Shown: positions 21,759 through 27,078 of the stretch, piece after piece
Layout: each line of letters opens with the position of its first letter
Numbering within the stretch: position 1 is the stretch's first letter
From: a virus
DNA: 27,089 nucleotides
Direction: 5' to 3' (one strand)
Virus record (IMG/VR): IMGVR_UViG_3300042898_004012
Span: 1 to 27,089 of that record
Made by a program: the position numbers and the translations under genes
The notes under the pieces: generated by a model
What the model was told of the DNA's origin: nothing
The model's input: only the letters and a program-made list of their open reading frames with translations
Databases searched by the model: none

Positions 21759-22022
21759 CTAGGCCAGCATCACAAAGTGACCGGCAGCGTAGGTGATTGT
21801 CTCAGGCTTGTCGTCATCCATGTGCTGGTCGTACTCGTCCTCCTGGATCAAGCGAAGGTCCGGTGTACCGTCGTCGAAGTCCGTGCAACAGTCCCAGTTG
21901 CCGTTGTAGAGATACTCTGCAAACAGCTGAGCGATCTCCGCCCGCTTGGCAGTGTAGTCTAGACCTTCGACAAGCAGGGCTGCGATCACTTCGTCAGCTT
22001 CCTGGGTGCAGTTGGTGCTCAT
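21759..22022 (-). CDS. Small acidic uncharacterised protein
   Basis: This 87-residue, strongly acidic protein has a helix (TQEADEVIAALLVEGLDYTAKRAEIAQLFAEYLYNGN) and an Asp-rich second half (DFDDGTPDLRLIQEDEYDQHMDDDK). The negative charge might mimic DNA, as in some anti-restriction proteins, but no family is recognised. The start at 22022 is chosen because GGAG is 6 bases before it; the in-frame ATG at 22037 has no binding site. Confidence 0.7.
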   Translation of the reverse strand: MSTNCTQEADEVIAALLVEGLDYTAKRAEIAQLFAEYLYNGNWDCCTDFDDGTPDLRLIQEDEYDQHMDDDKPETITYAAGHFVMLA

Positions 22023-22053
22023 GTTGTTCTCCATCATCTATCTCTCTTGCTCT

Positions 22054-22260
22054 CTAGCTGCCCAAAAGGCTATGCACATACTCGGCCATAACACCTGATA
22101 CCTGGAACGTCCCTTGAGGACCGCTGAATGATGCCCATTCACGATCTGTCCATCCCACAAGACAGCAGTTTGGTGGAGTGATCCTCATCCACCAATCATG
22201 ATCAACACGAGCTCGTGCAACATCCTCGGGGTCGTTGATGTCAATGTCTGCACGTGGCAT
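22054..22260 (-). CDS. Small uncharacterised protein
   Basis: This 68-residue protein begins with DIDINDPEDVARARVDHDWW, followed by ITPPNCCLVGWTDREW and a short helix VMAEYVHSLLG. An AAGGAG site 7 bases before the ATG supports this start, and the gene overlaps its upstream neighbour by 20 bases. Function unknown. Confidence 0.7.
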   Translation of the reverse strand: MPRADIDINDPEDVARARVDHDWWMRITPPNCCLVGWTDREWASFSGPQGTFQVSGVMAEYVHSLLGS

Positions 22261-22465
22261 TGGGGAACTCCTTCATAGCGCGCTCACGGGCCTTAACCCA
22301 CATCAGCGCCAAGGTTGCGTTGTTGAAGCGGTGCCGATCAGATCGCTTGCGGCTTGCGTCACCGGTGTTCACCTCCACGTATCCCCGGAGGTTGTTGATG
22401 TCGAGCCCATATCCCATACGCTCTGCGGCGTTGATAAGCTCGTCTTCGATGCGGTCAGTGTACAT
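22241..22465 (-). CDS. Small uncharacterised protein
   Basis: This 74-residue protein opens with an acidic helix (DRIEDELINAAERMGYG), then NNLRGYVEVNTGDA, a basic segment RKRSDRHRFNNATLALMWVKARERAMKEF, and ends with Cys-Arg-His. The basic helix could bind nucleic acid. The binding site is GAAGG, and it follows the previous gene by 18 bases. Confidence 0.7.
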   Translation of the reverse strand: MYTDRIEDELINAAERMGYGLDINNLRGYVEVNTGDASRKRSDRHRFNNATLALMWVKARERAMKEFPNATCRH

Positions 22466-22483
22466 CTCTGTGAACCTTCTCTC

Positions 22484-22759
22484 TTATGCGGACCAGTAAC
22501 TCTCACTACCGACCGAACAGTGCCAAGGAAGGTCAGCTGGCTCCATGACCTTCTTTCCCGTCATGAGATTTGTGACCTTACGCATGGGCACCTGCGCACG
22601 GTAAGCTTCTGCTGTCATCACCTCAAGTGTGTTGGGGGAACTCTTCTGCATGCGGGTCTTGGCTGCACGAGCAGCGGCCTCAGTGCTGTAGGTTTCGCGA
22701 CCGCTGCGAGGATGACGCATAGTGCAACGGGTAGCAGTGTTCACAACCACAAAGCTCAT
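22484..22759 (-). CDS. Conserved uncharacterised phage protein
   Basis: This 91-residue protein starts with a strand and basic segment (FVVVNTATRCTMRHPRSGRETYSTEAAARAAKTRM), then LEVMTAEAYRAQVPMRKVTNLMTGK and a C-terminal MEPADLPWHCSVGSESYWSA. I recall similar N- and C-terminal blocks in uncharacterised phage proteins. The first gene after the promoter at 22787-22814, it has an AAAGGAAC binding site. It leads an operon of five small genes ending at 21509. Confidence 0.75.
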   Translation of the reverse strand: MSFVVVNTATRCTMRHPRSGRETYSTEAAARAAKTRMQKSSPNTLEVMTAEAYRAQVPMRKVTNLMTGKKVMEPADLPWHCSVGSESYWSA

Positions 22760-22786
22760 CTTGGGTGTTCCTTTCTCTGTAGCCGC

Positions 22787-22814
22787 ATTGTAGCAGGTTT
22801 TTGGCCTTTGTCAA
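22787..22814 (-). promoter_or_regulatory. Sigma70 promoter
   Basis: Minus strand: GGTTGACA with -35 at 22809-22814, 16 bases ending CCTGC, -10 TACAAT at 22787-22792. It is almost identical to the promoter at 23163-23190. Confidence 0.9.
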
Positions 22815-22824
22815 CCAATGATTC

Positions 22825-23136
22825 TCAGCCCTCGGTGAGTGTCACAGGTACCACCTTGGCGGTTTGCCACAATGCTAGTTGTTGCTGGGCATCGTTGCGG
22901 CCCTCTGCGAGGGACTCGACTGTGCATAGATCATTGGGCAGCGTCTTATCGATCCACGCGATCCTGCACGTAGCCCAGTGGATCTGCTCTGCGATGAGCT
23001 TCTCAGCGGTGGCGATCTTGCCCATCTTATGTGCAGTCTTCAGCGAGATCTTGGCAGAGAAGCCGGGGCTGCTACCGCAGCCGCCGCCCTTGGTGTAACG
23101 CATGTCGCCGCTCTTGATGATATACATAGTGTCCAT
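22825..23136 (-). CDS. Small uncharacterised protein
   Basis: This 103-residue protein has an N-terminal strand (YIIKSGDMRYTKGGGCGSSPGFS), and the rest is helical (KISLKTAHKMGKIATAEKLIAEQIHW; AEGRNDAQQQLALWQTAKVVPV). The GGGCGSSPG loop is striking but matches no nucleotide-binding motif I know. The start at 23136 is set by AAGGAG 8 bases upstream; the longer reading to 23190 would run through the promoter. Confidence 0.7.
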   Translation of the reverse strand: MDTMYIIKSGDMRYTKGGGCGSSPGFSAKISLKTAHKMGKIATAEKLIAEQIHWATCRIAWIDKTLPNDLCTVESLAEGRNDAQQQLALWQTAKVVPVTLTEG

Positions 23137-23162
23137 CTCAGTAGCTCCTTCTCTGTAGCCGC

Positions 23163-23190
23163 ATTGTAGCAGGTTTTTGGCCCTTGTCAA
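23163..23190 (-). promoter_or_regulatory. Sigma70 promoter
   Basis: Minus strand: GGTTGACA with -35 at 23185-23190, 16 bases ending CCTGC, -10 TACAAT at 23163-23168. It drives the single gene 22825-23136. Confidence 0.9.
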
Positions 23191-23197
23191 CCGCTAT

Positions 23198-23353
23198 CTA
23201 GCCTTCAAAATCCACATTCAGCCAGGATTCTTCGCTGCCCCAGCTGCCAACTTCCAGCTTGCTGCCGTCGCTGAACTCAATCTCAAGGTAGCCATCACCA
23301 TAGCGGGTGACCTTGCTCACCGTCTTGCCCACCATCTTATCCAGCTCGCTCAT
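23198..23353 (-). CDS. Small uncharacterised protein (51 aa)
   Basis: This short gene lies between two promoters. Its 51 codons encode MSELDKMVGKTVSKVTRYGD, then a strand YLEIEFSDGSKLEVGSW and an acidic end, a plausible small beta-sheet fold. AAGGAG lies about 9 bases before the ATG, and the predicted transcript of the 23381-23408 promoter begins about 20 bases upstream. It forms a one-gene transcription unit. Function unknown. Confidence 0.75.
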   Translation of the reverse strand: MSELDKMVGKTVSKVTRYGDGYLEIEFSDGSKLEVGSWGSEESWLNVDFEG

Positions 23354-23380
23354 GTCGCTTGCTCCTTGCTTAGTGTGCCC

Positions 23381-23408
23381 ATTATAGCAGGTTTTGCAGG
23401 GCTGTCAA
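23381..23408 (-). promoter_or_regulatory. Sigma70 promoter (consensus hexamers)
   Basis: Minus strand: perfect TTGACA (23403-23408), 16 bases ending CCTGC, perfect TATAAT (23381-23386) with TGC extension. This is one of the two strongest promoters of the window. Confidence 0.93.
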
Positions 23409-23423
23409 CCAGAAAAGCTGTTA

Positions 23424-23711
23424 CTACTCTGTAGTTGGGAGATTATCTTCAAGCGTAATCACAATCATTTTATTTTCTATCTGAGCAGGAACATTTGTGG
23501 TCTTATCACAATACACTACAATAGGTCCTTTATCTGGCGACAAAATCTTTTCCACATCACCTATGTCTAGATATTGATACCTTATTGGTGTGGGGATGAG
23601 ATCTGCAAAATCAGCAAGATTTGGGTTAACCAACAGTATGGCAGAATTCGGCCGCAATTTGAGGATCTGTGGTACAAGTTGTTTGGCTGCCTCAAGTGCA
23701 TACATGGTCAT
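23424..23711 (-). CDS. Small uncharacterised protein
   Basis: This 95-residue protein alternates helices and strands (ALEAAKQLVPQILKLR; AILLVNPN; IRYQYLDIGD; GPIVVYCDK; MIVITLEDN), like a small Rossmann-type or ferredoxin-like alpha/beta fold. No active-site motif is seen. It starts at ATG 23711 with AAGGAAAA upstream. Its own promoter is at 23738-23765. It looks slightly more A+T-rich than its neighbours. Confidence 0.7.
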   Translation of the reverse strand: MTMYALEAAKQLVPQILKLRPNSAILLVNPNLADFADLIPTPIRYQYLDIGDVEKILSPDKGPIVVYCDKTTNVPAQIENKMIVITLEDNLPTTE

Positions 23712-23737
23712 TTTAGTTTTCCTTACCTAAGGTGCCC

Positions 23738-23765
23738 TTTATAGGAGGTATGTGAAGGCTGTCAA
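23738..23765 (-). promoter_or_regulatory. Sigma70 promoter
   Basis: Minus strand: GGTTGACA with -35 at 23760-23765, 16-base spacer, -10 TATAAA at 23738-23743. The extended -10 is changed to TCC. Confidence 0.8.
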
Positions 23766-23847
23766 CCAGAAAAATTCACTTGTCTTCAGTGTCTGGAATG
23801 AACGGATCAAACATCACATAAGGAAACATACGATCTATTCCACCATC

Positions 23848-24102
23848 CTAGTCTTCCAGAATTTCTACAGTGACCCGAACCCGCTTGCCCATCATCAGCG
23901 CCATATCGCTATGCAGCCCATCGGGGTCCCAACTTTGGAGCCGCACAAAGACGCCTTCTCCCGTATCGTGGGAGAAAAACTCCACAATCTGTGCCTGCCC
24001 ACCATCCTGCACTGCCATTGGAGCCTCGTGCTCAGCATGTCGACGCAGTCGCCCAGCCGCATCACGCTCGGGCACCACCGTTCGGGTCCATTCAATCTTC
24101 AC
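23848..24102 (-). CDS. Small uncharacterised protein
   Basis: This 84-residue protein is strand-rich: KIEWTRTVVPERDAAG, QAQIVEFFSHDTGEGVFVRLQSWDPDG and a C-terminal KRVRVTVEILED. The start is a GTG at 24102 with AAGGAG 7 bases before it; the longer frame to 24138 lies within the previous gene. After its TAG stop the frame stays open for a further 23 protein-like codons to a TGA at 23776-23778. It is the last gene of the operon from the 24629-24657 promoter. Confidence 0.7.
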   Translation of the reverse strand: MKIEWTRTVVPERDAAGRLRRHAEHEAPMAVQDGGQAQIVEFFSHDTGEGVFVRLQSWDPDGLHSDMALMMGKRVRVTVEILED

Positions 24103-24295
24103 TGGGGGTCTCCTTGTTGTAGTAAATCGCATGCTCAAACAACTCTAGGGAGAGTATAGCCCGGGCTGCACTCTCACAAAGGCAGTTAGCCCCGCAGCGA
24201 CCATTGGCGTCACATCCGGTCTTGAGCTCGATAGTTTGGCGCATTTGATGCACAAGCGCCGCTTGCTGCTGTTCTGTGAGCATGTGACCGTTCAC
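24092..24295 (-). CDS. Small cysteine-rich uncharacterised protein
   Basis: This 67-residue protein has a helix (TEQQQAALVHQMRQTIEL) and then a cysteine cluster GCDANGRCGANCLCESAA (about residues 27-44) with four closely spaced cysteines that could bind zinc or an iron-sulfur cluster. It starts with GTG overlapping the previous stop (GTGA); an ATG four codons further in is an alternative. It overlaps the next gene by 11 bases, and that gene's ribosome binding site lies in its 3' end. Confidence 0.7.
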   Translation of the reverse strand: MNGHMLTEQQQAALVHQMRQTIELKTGCDANGRCGANCLCESAARAILSLELFEHAIYYNKETPSED

Positions 24296-24606
24296 CTATA
24301 CCGACTCACACAGCCGCCCCTAGATCCCGGCTTTTCATGACCCAAGTGTGTGCCAAGGTCACCACACACCGGGCAAGGATCCTCCTCACCAAGCCCGCTG
24401 TGATCCATCCTGTCAAACGGGCAAGCCACTGTGGGCATGTGCGCCTGTTCCTGTGCCACAATCATGGGCACTACAGCAGCTACCGCAGCGTCAACAATGC
24501 CACCCAGCATGTCAAGGTTCACTGGCAGCCGATTCGCTTCAGCGTATCGCACTGCTGCGGCGCGAGCCTTCACACTGATAGGCAGCGGAACTTGTTCGGG
24601 CTTCAT
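24292..24606 (-). CDS. Small zinc-finger-like protein
   Basis: This 104-residue protein begins with an extended region and a long Ala/Val-rich helix (NLDMLGGIVDAAVAAVVPMIVAQEQ). It then carries ACPFDRMDHSGLGEEDPCPVCGDLGTHLGHE, where Cys/His pairs could form a zinc site. The start is set at 24606 by AAGGAGATC before the ATG and by the promoter just upstream; a longer frame to 24657 would cross the promoter. Function unknown. Confidence 0.7.
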   Translation of the reverse strand: MKPEQVPLPISVKARAAAVRYAEANRLPVNLDMLGGIVDAAVAAVVPMIVAQEQAHMPTVACPFDRMDHSGLGEEDPCPVCGDLGTHLGHEKPGSRGGCVSRYR

Positions 24607-24628
24607 GGTCGATCTCCTTGTTCTCAGC

Positions 24629-24657
24629 AAAGTAGCACAGGATGGGCGGTGTGTCAA
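24629..24657 (-). promoter_or_regulatory. Sigma70 promoter overlapping an upstream stop codon
   Basis: Minus strand: GGTTGACA with -35 at 24652-24657, 17-base spacer, -10 TACTTT at 24629-24634 with TGC extension. The TGA inside the -35 box is also the stop of the 53-residue gene at 24654-24815. Confidence 0.65.
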
Positions 24658-24815
24658 CCACCCAGTTCCGTCAACCTCTGCCGCACCCGTCGCAGTTGGC
24701 GATCCTGGTCTACCACAATCTGCAGGAGCACTTCCATCCGTTCATCCTCCCCTACAGGACGCCAATAATAACCATCAGGTACCTCAATCCGGCCATCTTC
24801 GATGCGATAGTCCAT
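24654..24815 (-). CDS. Small uncharacterised protein (53 aa)
   Basis: This short gene has a very strong ribosome binding site (AGGAGG, 7 bases before ATG). The 53 residues begin MDYRIEDGRIEVPDGYYWRP and end in a charged helix (EVLLQIVVDQDRQLRRVRQRLTEL) that looks like a coiled-coil or dimerisation helix. It is the last gene of the operon that starts at 25730, 11 bases after the zinc-ribbon gene. Its stop codon is part of the next promoter. Function unknown. Confidence 0.75.
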   Translation of the reverse strand: MDYRIEDGRIEVPDGYYWRPVGEDERMEVLLQIVVDQDRQLRRVRQRLTELGG

Positions 24816-24826
24816 AGCTGTTCCTC

Positions 24827-25021
24827 CTACCAACGCTTGACCTGAATCATGTGACCGCAGCCAGGACAGTTGATCACTCGGGCAATGTCACTGTCCCCAA
24901 GATAGTCGTGGTTGACTCGTTCCTCACGAGTCTCGCTCAGCGTGTATTCGATGATGCTGGCACAGCTTTTGCAGGTCACACGCCGAACAGCACCTGGGTC
25001 TTTGCCTACTATGGTGGCCAT
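24827..25021 (-). CDS. Small zinc-ribbon protein
   Basis: This 64-residue protein has two CxxC knuckles, CKSC (about 17-20) in RRVTCKSCASIIEYTLSE and CPGC (about 52-55) in INCPGCGHMIQVKRW. This is a typical zinc ribbon, in a layout I recall as conserved in small phage proteins. The ribbon is most of the protein, so it probably binds a nucleic acid or a host protein. It starts 2 bases after the previous stop. Confidence 0.8.
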   Translation of the reverse strand: MATIVGKDPGAVRRVTCKSCASIIEYTLSETREERVNHDYLGDSDIARVINCPGCGHMIQVKRW

Positions 25022-25023
25022 CT

Positions 25024-25449
25024 TCAGCTGTCCTTGCTCCCCAGCATGACTCGGATCTCTTCTCGGATCATGCCCCGGATCTCCTGCCGCATGGTGTTGG
25101 CAAGGTCACGTGCCGACACTTCCATCTGCCGCCGCGCTTCAATTCGCACTGCATCCATCACCTGCTGCCCAGTCTTGTCCTTGAACAGCTCATCGCTGGC
25201 TTCTCGCACACAGGTTTTGACTAGAGCTTCCAGCTGAGGTGCAAGCTTGCGCTTGTTCCAGCCCACGTTCTCAGTGAGCAGATGGTCCATCAGCTCGCCC
25301 ACACGCTTTTCCACCAGTTCCTTGGTGACCTTGCGGCTCATGCCATCAGCCACTTGCTCCACAGCCTTGTTGATCAGCACCAGCTCAGCATCAGGATGCC
25401 CTTTGAGCAGATTGGTGATATCGTTGGGTCCTAGGATGATCTTGGCCAT
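25024..25449 (-). CDS. Uncharacterised helical protein
   Basis: This 141-residue, almost entirely helical and charged protein begins MAKIILGPNDITNLLKGHPDAELVLINKAVEQVAD. It continues with long amphipathic helices and ends with RQEIRGMIREEIRVMLGS. No family with known function is recognised. It starts with GGAG before the ATG. The two-base gap to the zinc-ribbon gene suggests translational coupling. Confidence 0.75.
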   Translation of the reverse strand: MAKIILGPNDITNLLKGHPDAELVLINKAVEQVADGMSRKVTKELVEKRVGELMDHLLTENVGWNKRKLAPQLEALVKTCVREASDELFKDKTGQQVMDAVRIEARRQMEVSARDLANTMRQEIRGMIREEIRVMLGSKDS

Positions 25450-25493
25450 TGTCTTTCTCCTCAGTACATGTCTCGGTTACGCTGCTCGTCTCG

Positions 25494-25730
25494 CTAGCCC
25501 TCACGCCGGCTTTCGTCGCGGAGGGTTTCCATACGGTCCCAAAGGGTGCCTACAGCCCAGGGCCGCTCGCGTTCCCAGCTGAAGGTTTTGGGCTGGCTGT
25601 TGAACTCATCACAGGCCTTTTGTGCCTCCGCCTGGCTGGTGTAGACTTCACTGGGCATTTCTGTGTCGAAGCTGTAGGGGTCAACATGCACATAGTAGAC
25701 AACCCAAAGTTCGCTAGTGCTGTAGTGCAT
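25494..25730 (-). CDS. Small uncharacterised protein
   Basis: This 78-residue protein has an N-terminal strand pair (ELWVVYYVHVDPYSFDTEMPSEVYTS), a helix (QAEAQKACDEFNSQ) and a C-terminal segment VGTLWDRMETLRDESRREG. The start at 25730 is placed 19 bases after the expected transcript start of the 25756-25783 promoter; longer readings would run across the promoter and into the divergent region. First gene of an operon ending at 24654. Confidence 0.7.
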   Translation of the reverse strand: MHYSTSELWVVYYVHVDPYSFDTEMPSEVYTSQAEAQKACDEFNSQPKTFSWERERPWAVGTLWDRMETLRDESRREG

Positions 25731-25755
25731 CACACGCTCTCTTTCTGTTGTGCCC

Positions 25756-25783
25756 ATTATAGCAGGTGCAGCAGGGTTGTCAA
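25756..25783 (-). promoter_or_regulatory. Sigma70 promoter (consensus hexamers)
   Basis: Minus strand: perfect TTGACA (25778-25783), 16 bases ending CCTGC, perfect TATAAT (25756-25761) with TGC extension. It is divergent from the late promoter at 25799-25806, only 15 bases away. Confidence 0.93.
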
Positions 25784-25798
25784 CCAAAAAGTTGGGCA

Positions 25799-25806
25799 TA
25801 TAAATA
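25799..25806 (+). promoter_or_regulatory. T4-type late promoter box (perfect TATAAATA)
   Basis: The octamer TATAAATA is an exact match to the T4 late promoter. It lies 18 bases before the ATG of the sigma region 4-like gene, and the strong ribosome binding site GGAGGAA lies between them. Confidence 0.75.
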
Positions 25807-25824
25807 TGTGCACGGAGGAAATTT

Positions 25825-26316
25825 ATGAACGATATACGACATTTCATCAATATTATCACAGAATCTTACAAACATTATCCTGATAGTAACAAAAATCCTA
25901 GCAAGGATTATTTGCTTCCCAAACGCCAATTGGGTGGATTTACACCAAGAATAGATACAGAATTTGACGATGTACTACCAGACGATTTAAAAGATATGGC
26001 GTCTTATATGCAACTTTCCGATGAAAGTGTAGATGATCCAGAACTAGCTCTGTTACGCAAAGAAATAAAACAAACTCTGTGGACTGCTGTTGCACGACTT
26101 AAACCCATCTATGCTCGGACCTTAACACTGGTATTCCGAGAGGATCAAACATTTACGGACATTGCCAAAGATTTTGGATTAAGTCAACAATGGGTGGGAC
26201 AGATTTTTTTGCAAGCTTTAAGGCTCTTGAAAAAAGATCCAGTTATGAGAAATTTGCAAAGATTGATTTCCCAAGATAGGAATCCAACTCCAATGGAATC
26301 CCTAACACCACGTTAG
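25825..26316 (+). CDS. Sigma factor region 4-like transcription protein
   Basis: This 163-residue protein has a C-terminal helix-turn-helix resembling sigma70 region 4. A helix at LWTAVARLKPIYARTLTLVF is followed by REDQTFTDIAKDFGLSQQWVGQIFLQALRLLKKD (about 105-138), where TFTDIAKDFGLSQQWV fits the TxxEIAxxLGVSxxxV pattern. The N-terminal half (about 1-75) is acidic and has no region 2, so it cannot open a promoter by itself. Sigma-4 normally grips the RNA polymerase beta-flap and the -35 box; a region 4-only protein could act like T4 gp33, linking polymerase to late transcription. It is the only plus-strand gene among the early minus-strand genes and has a perfect late promoter. It overlaps the convergent gene by 15 bases. 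HTH assignment is good; the role is inference. Confidence 0.7.
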   Translation: MNDIRHFINIITESYKHYPDSNKNPSKDYLLPKRQLGGFTPRIDTEFDDVLPDDLKDMASYMQLSDESVDDPELALLRKEIKQTLWTAVARLKPIYARTLTLVFREDQTFTDIAKDFGLSQQWVGQIFLQALRLLKKDPVMRNLQRLISQDRNPTPMESLTPR

Positions 26317-26601
26317 CTGAAACAACAGTGCCATATCAGGATCGCGGAATTTGAACTCTATAGGGCCATAATGGTAACACCAGTCACCCCTGTAGACGCC
26401 AGCATGAGCGTTGCACCACCTTTTGGCCTCTTCGAGATCAGTGTAGGATCTTGGCCCCTTGCGAGTCCACATCACCGAATACCAGATTTTTTGCGGAGTT
26501 TGAAACGCCTTACGGTTGATGGTCACTTTTTGCCCCTCGTAGCCGTCAGCGTTGCCACGCTCGTCTCGCTCACCTTCTTTCCGGATGTCAAGAGACAACA
26601 T
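26302..26601 (-). CDS. Small uncharacterised protein, paralogue family A
   Basis: This 99-residue protein ends with IEFKFRDPDMALLFQLTWC, the C-terminal signature of the family seen at 10508-10750, 10754-11002 and 13226-13507. It also has a middle block IWYSVMWTRKGPRSYTDLEEAKRWC. The start at 26601 (ATG overlapping the previous gene by 14 bases) is preferred over 26730, which would lie wholly inside its neighbour. Function unknown. Confidence 0.65.
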   Translation of the reverse strand: MLSLDIRKEGERDERGNADGYEGQKVTINRKAFQTPQKIWYSVMWTRKGPRSYTDLEEAKRWCNAHAGVYRGDWCYHYGPIEFKFRDPDMALLFQLTWC

Positions 26602-26806
26602 GCGCAGGAGATTTGACCAAATCACCGGGAGGTCGAAGGATTGTGGTCTCCTCCGTATCGCCATACCGTCGTCGTCGCTCATAGCTGACTCGCACCTGCT
26701 GTGCTGTGAATCCCACAATCGTGCCAACAACCAGGCTCTTGTATCCGTGCGGGGTCAGAGCCACCTTATCGCCAACGTTCAAATCCTGACCAAATACGTC
26801 CTGCAC
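26588..26806 (-). CDS. Small beta-strand protein, conserved in phages
   Basis: This 72-residue protein begins MQDVFGQDLNVGDKVAL, then SLVVGTIVGFTAQQVRVSYERR and a final strand TTILRPPGDLV. The alternation of G-D-x-V, GxIxGFTxxxVRVxY and short loops is that of an SH3-like barrel, and similar small proteins occur in many phages. It starts with GTG with AAGGAG 9 bases upstream. Likely a small adaptor domain; partner unknown. Confidence 0.75.
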   Translation of the reverse strand: MQDVFGQDLNVGDKVALTPHGYKSLVVGTIVGFTAQQVRVSYERRRRYGDTEETTILRPPGDLVKSPAHVVS

Positions 26807-26827
26807 TATCCGGTACTCCTTGAGATA

Positions 26828-27055
26828 TCAAACTGACACTGGAGTTTCTGGTTCCACATCCAAAACACCCGGGAGGATGCGAGCTGCCTCGGCAATAGAC
26901 TGATCTGCCCTGCCGGTGATCACGCCAATTGCATCCATTACCGTCAACTGCAAGAATCCTAGTTTCTTGAGCTCAACAACCACATTATGGGCCTGTTGAG
27001 TTCCATCGAGCGTGACAAGCCAAACTTGTAGATCTCTGTCCTGCTGGTGATTCAT
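26828..27055 (-). CDS. Small I9-inhibitor-like alpha/beta protein
   Basis: This 75-residue protein has the pattern of the compact ferredoxin-like fold used by protease propeptide/inhibitor I9 domains: strand VWLVTLDG, helix AHNVVVELKKLG, strand VMDAIGVITGRAD, helix QSIAEAARILPG and strand VLDVEPETP. That fold assignment is tentative, and inhibitor activity is not shown. It is the first gene after a promoter whose -10 is at 27079-27084, with AGGAAAG before the ATG. Confidence 0.65.
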   Translation of the reverse strand: MNHQQDRDLQVWLVTLDGTQQAHNVVVELKKLGFLQLTVMDAIGVITGRADQSIAEAARILPGVLDVEPETPVSV

Positions 27056-27078
27056 GAGCTTTCCTCGTTTGTGTGACC

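Noticed and set aside
22235-23098. Plus-strand open frame of 287 codons across four minus-strand genes
   Set aside because: It runs through a promoter and several small genes with good binding sites on the other strand; its composition is Cys/Ser/His-rich and shadow-like.
24153-24158. AGTATA on the plus strand as another -10 (TATACT) on the minus strand
   Set aside because: It lies within a coding gene, lacks TGC, and has no -35 at 16 or 17 bases.
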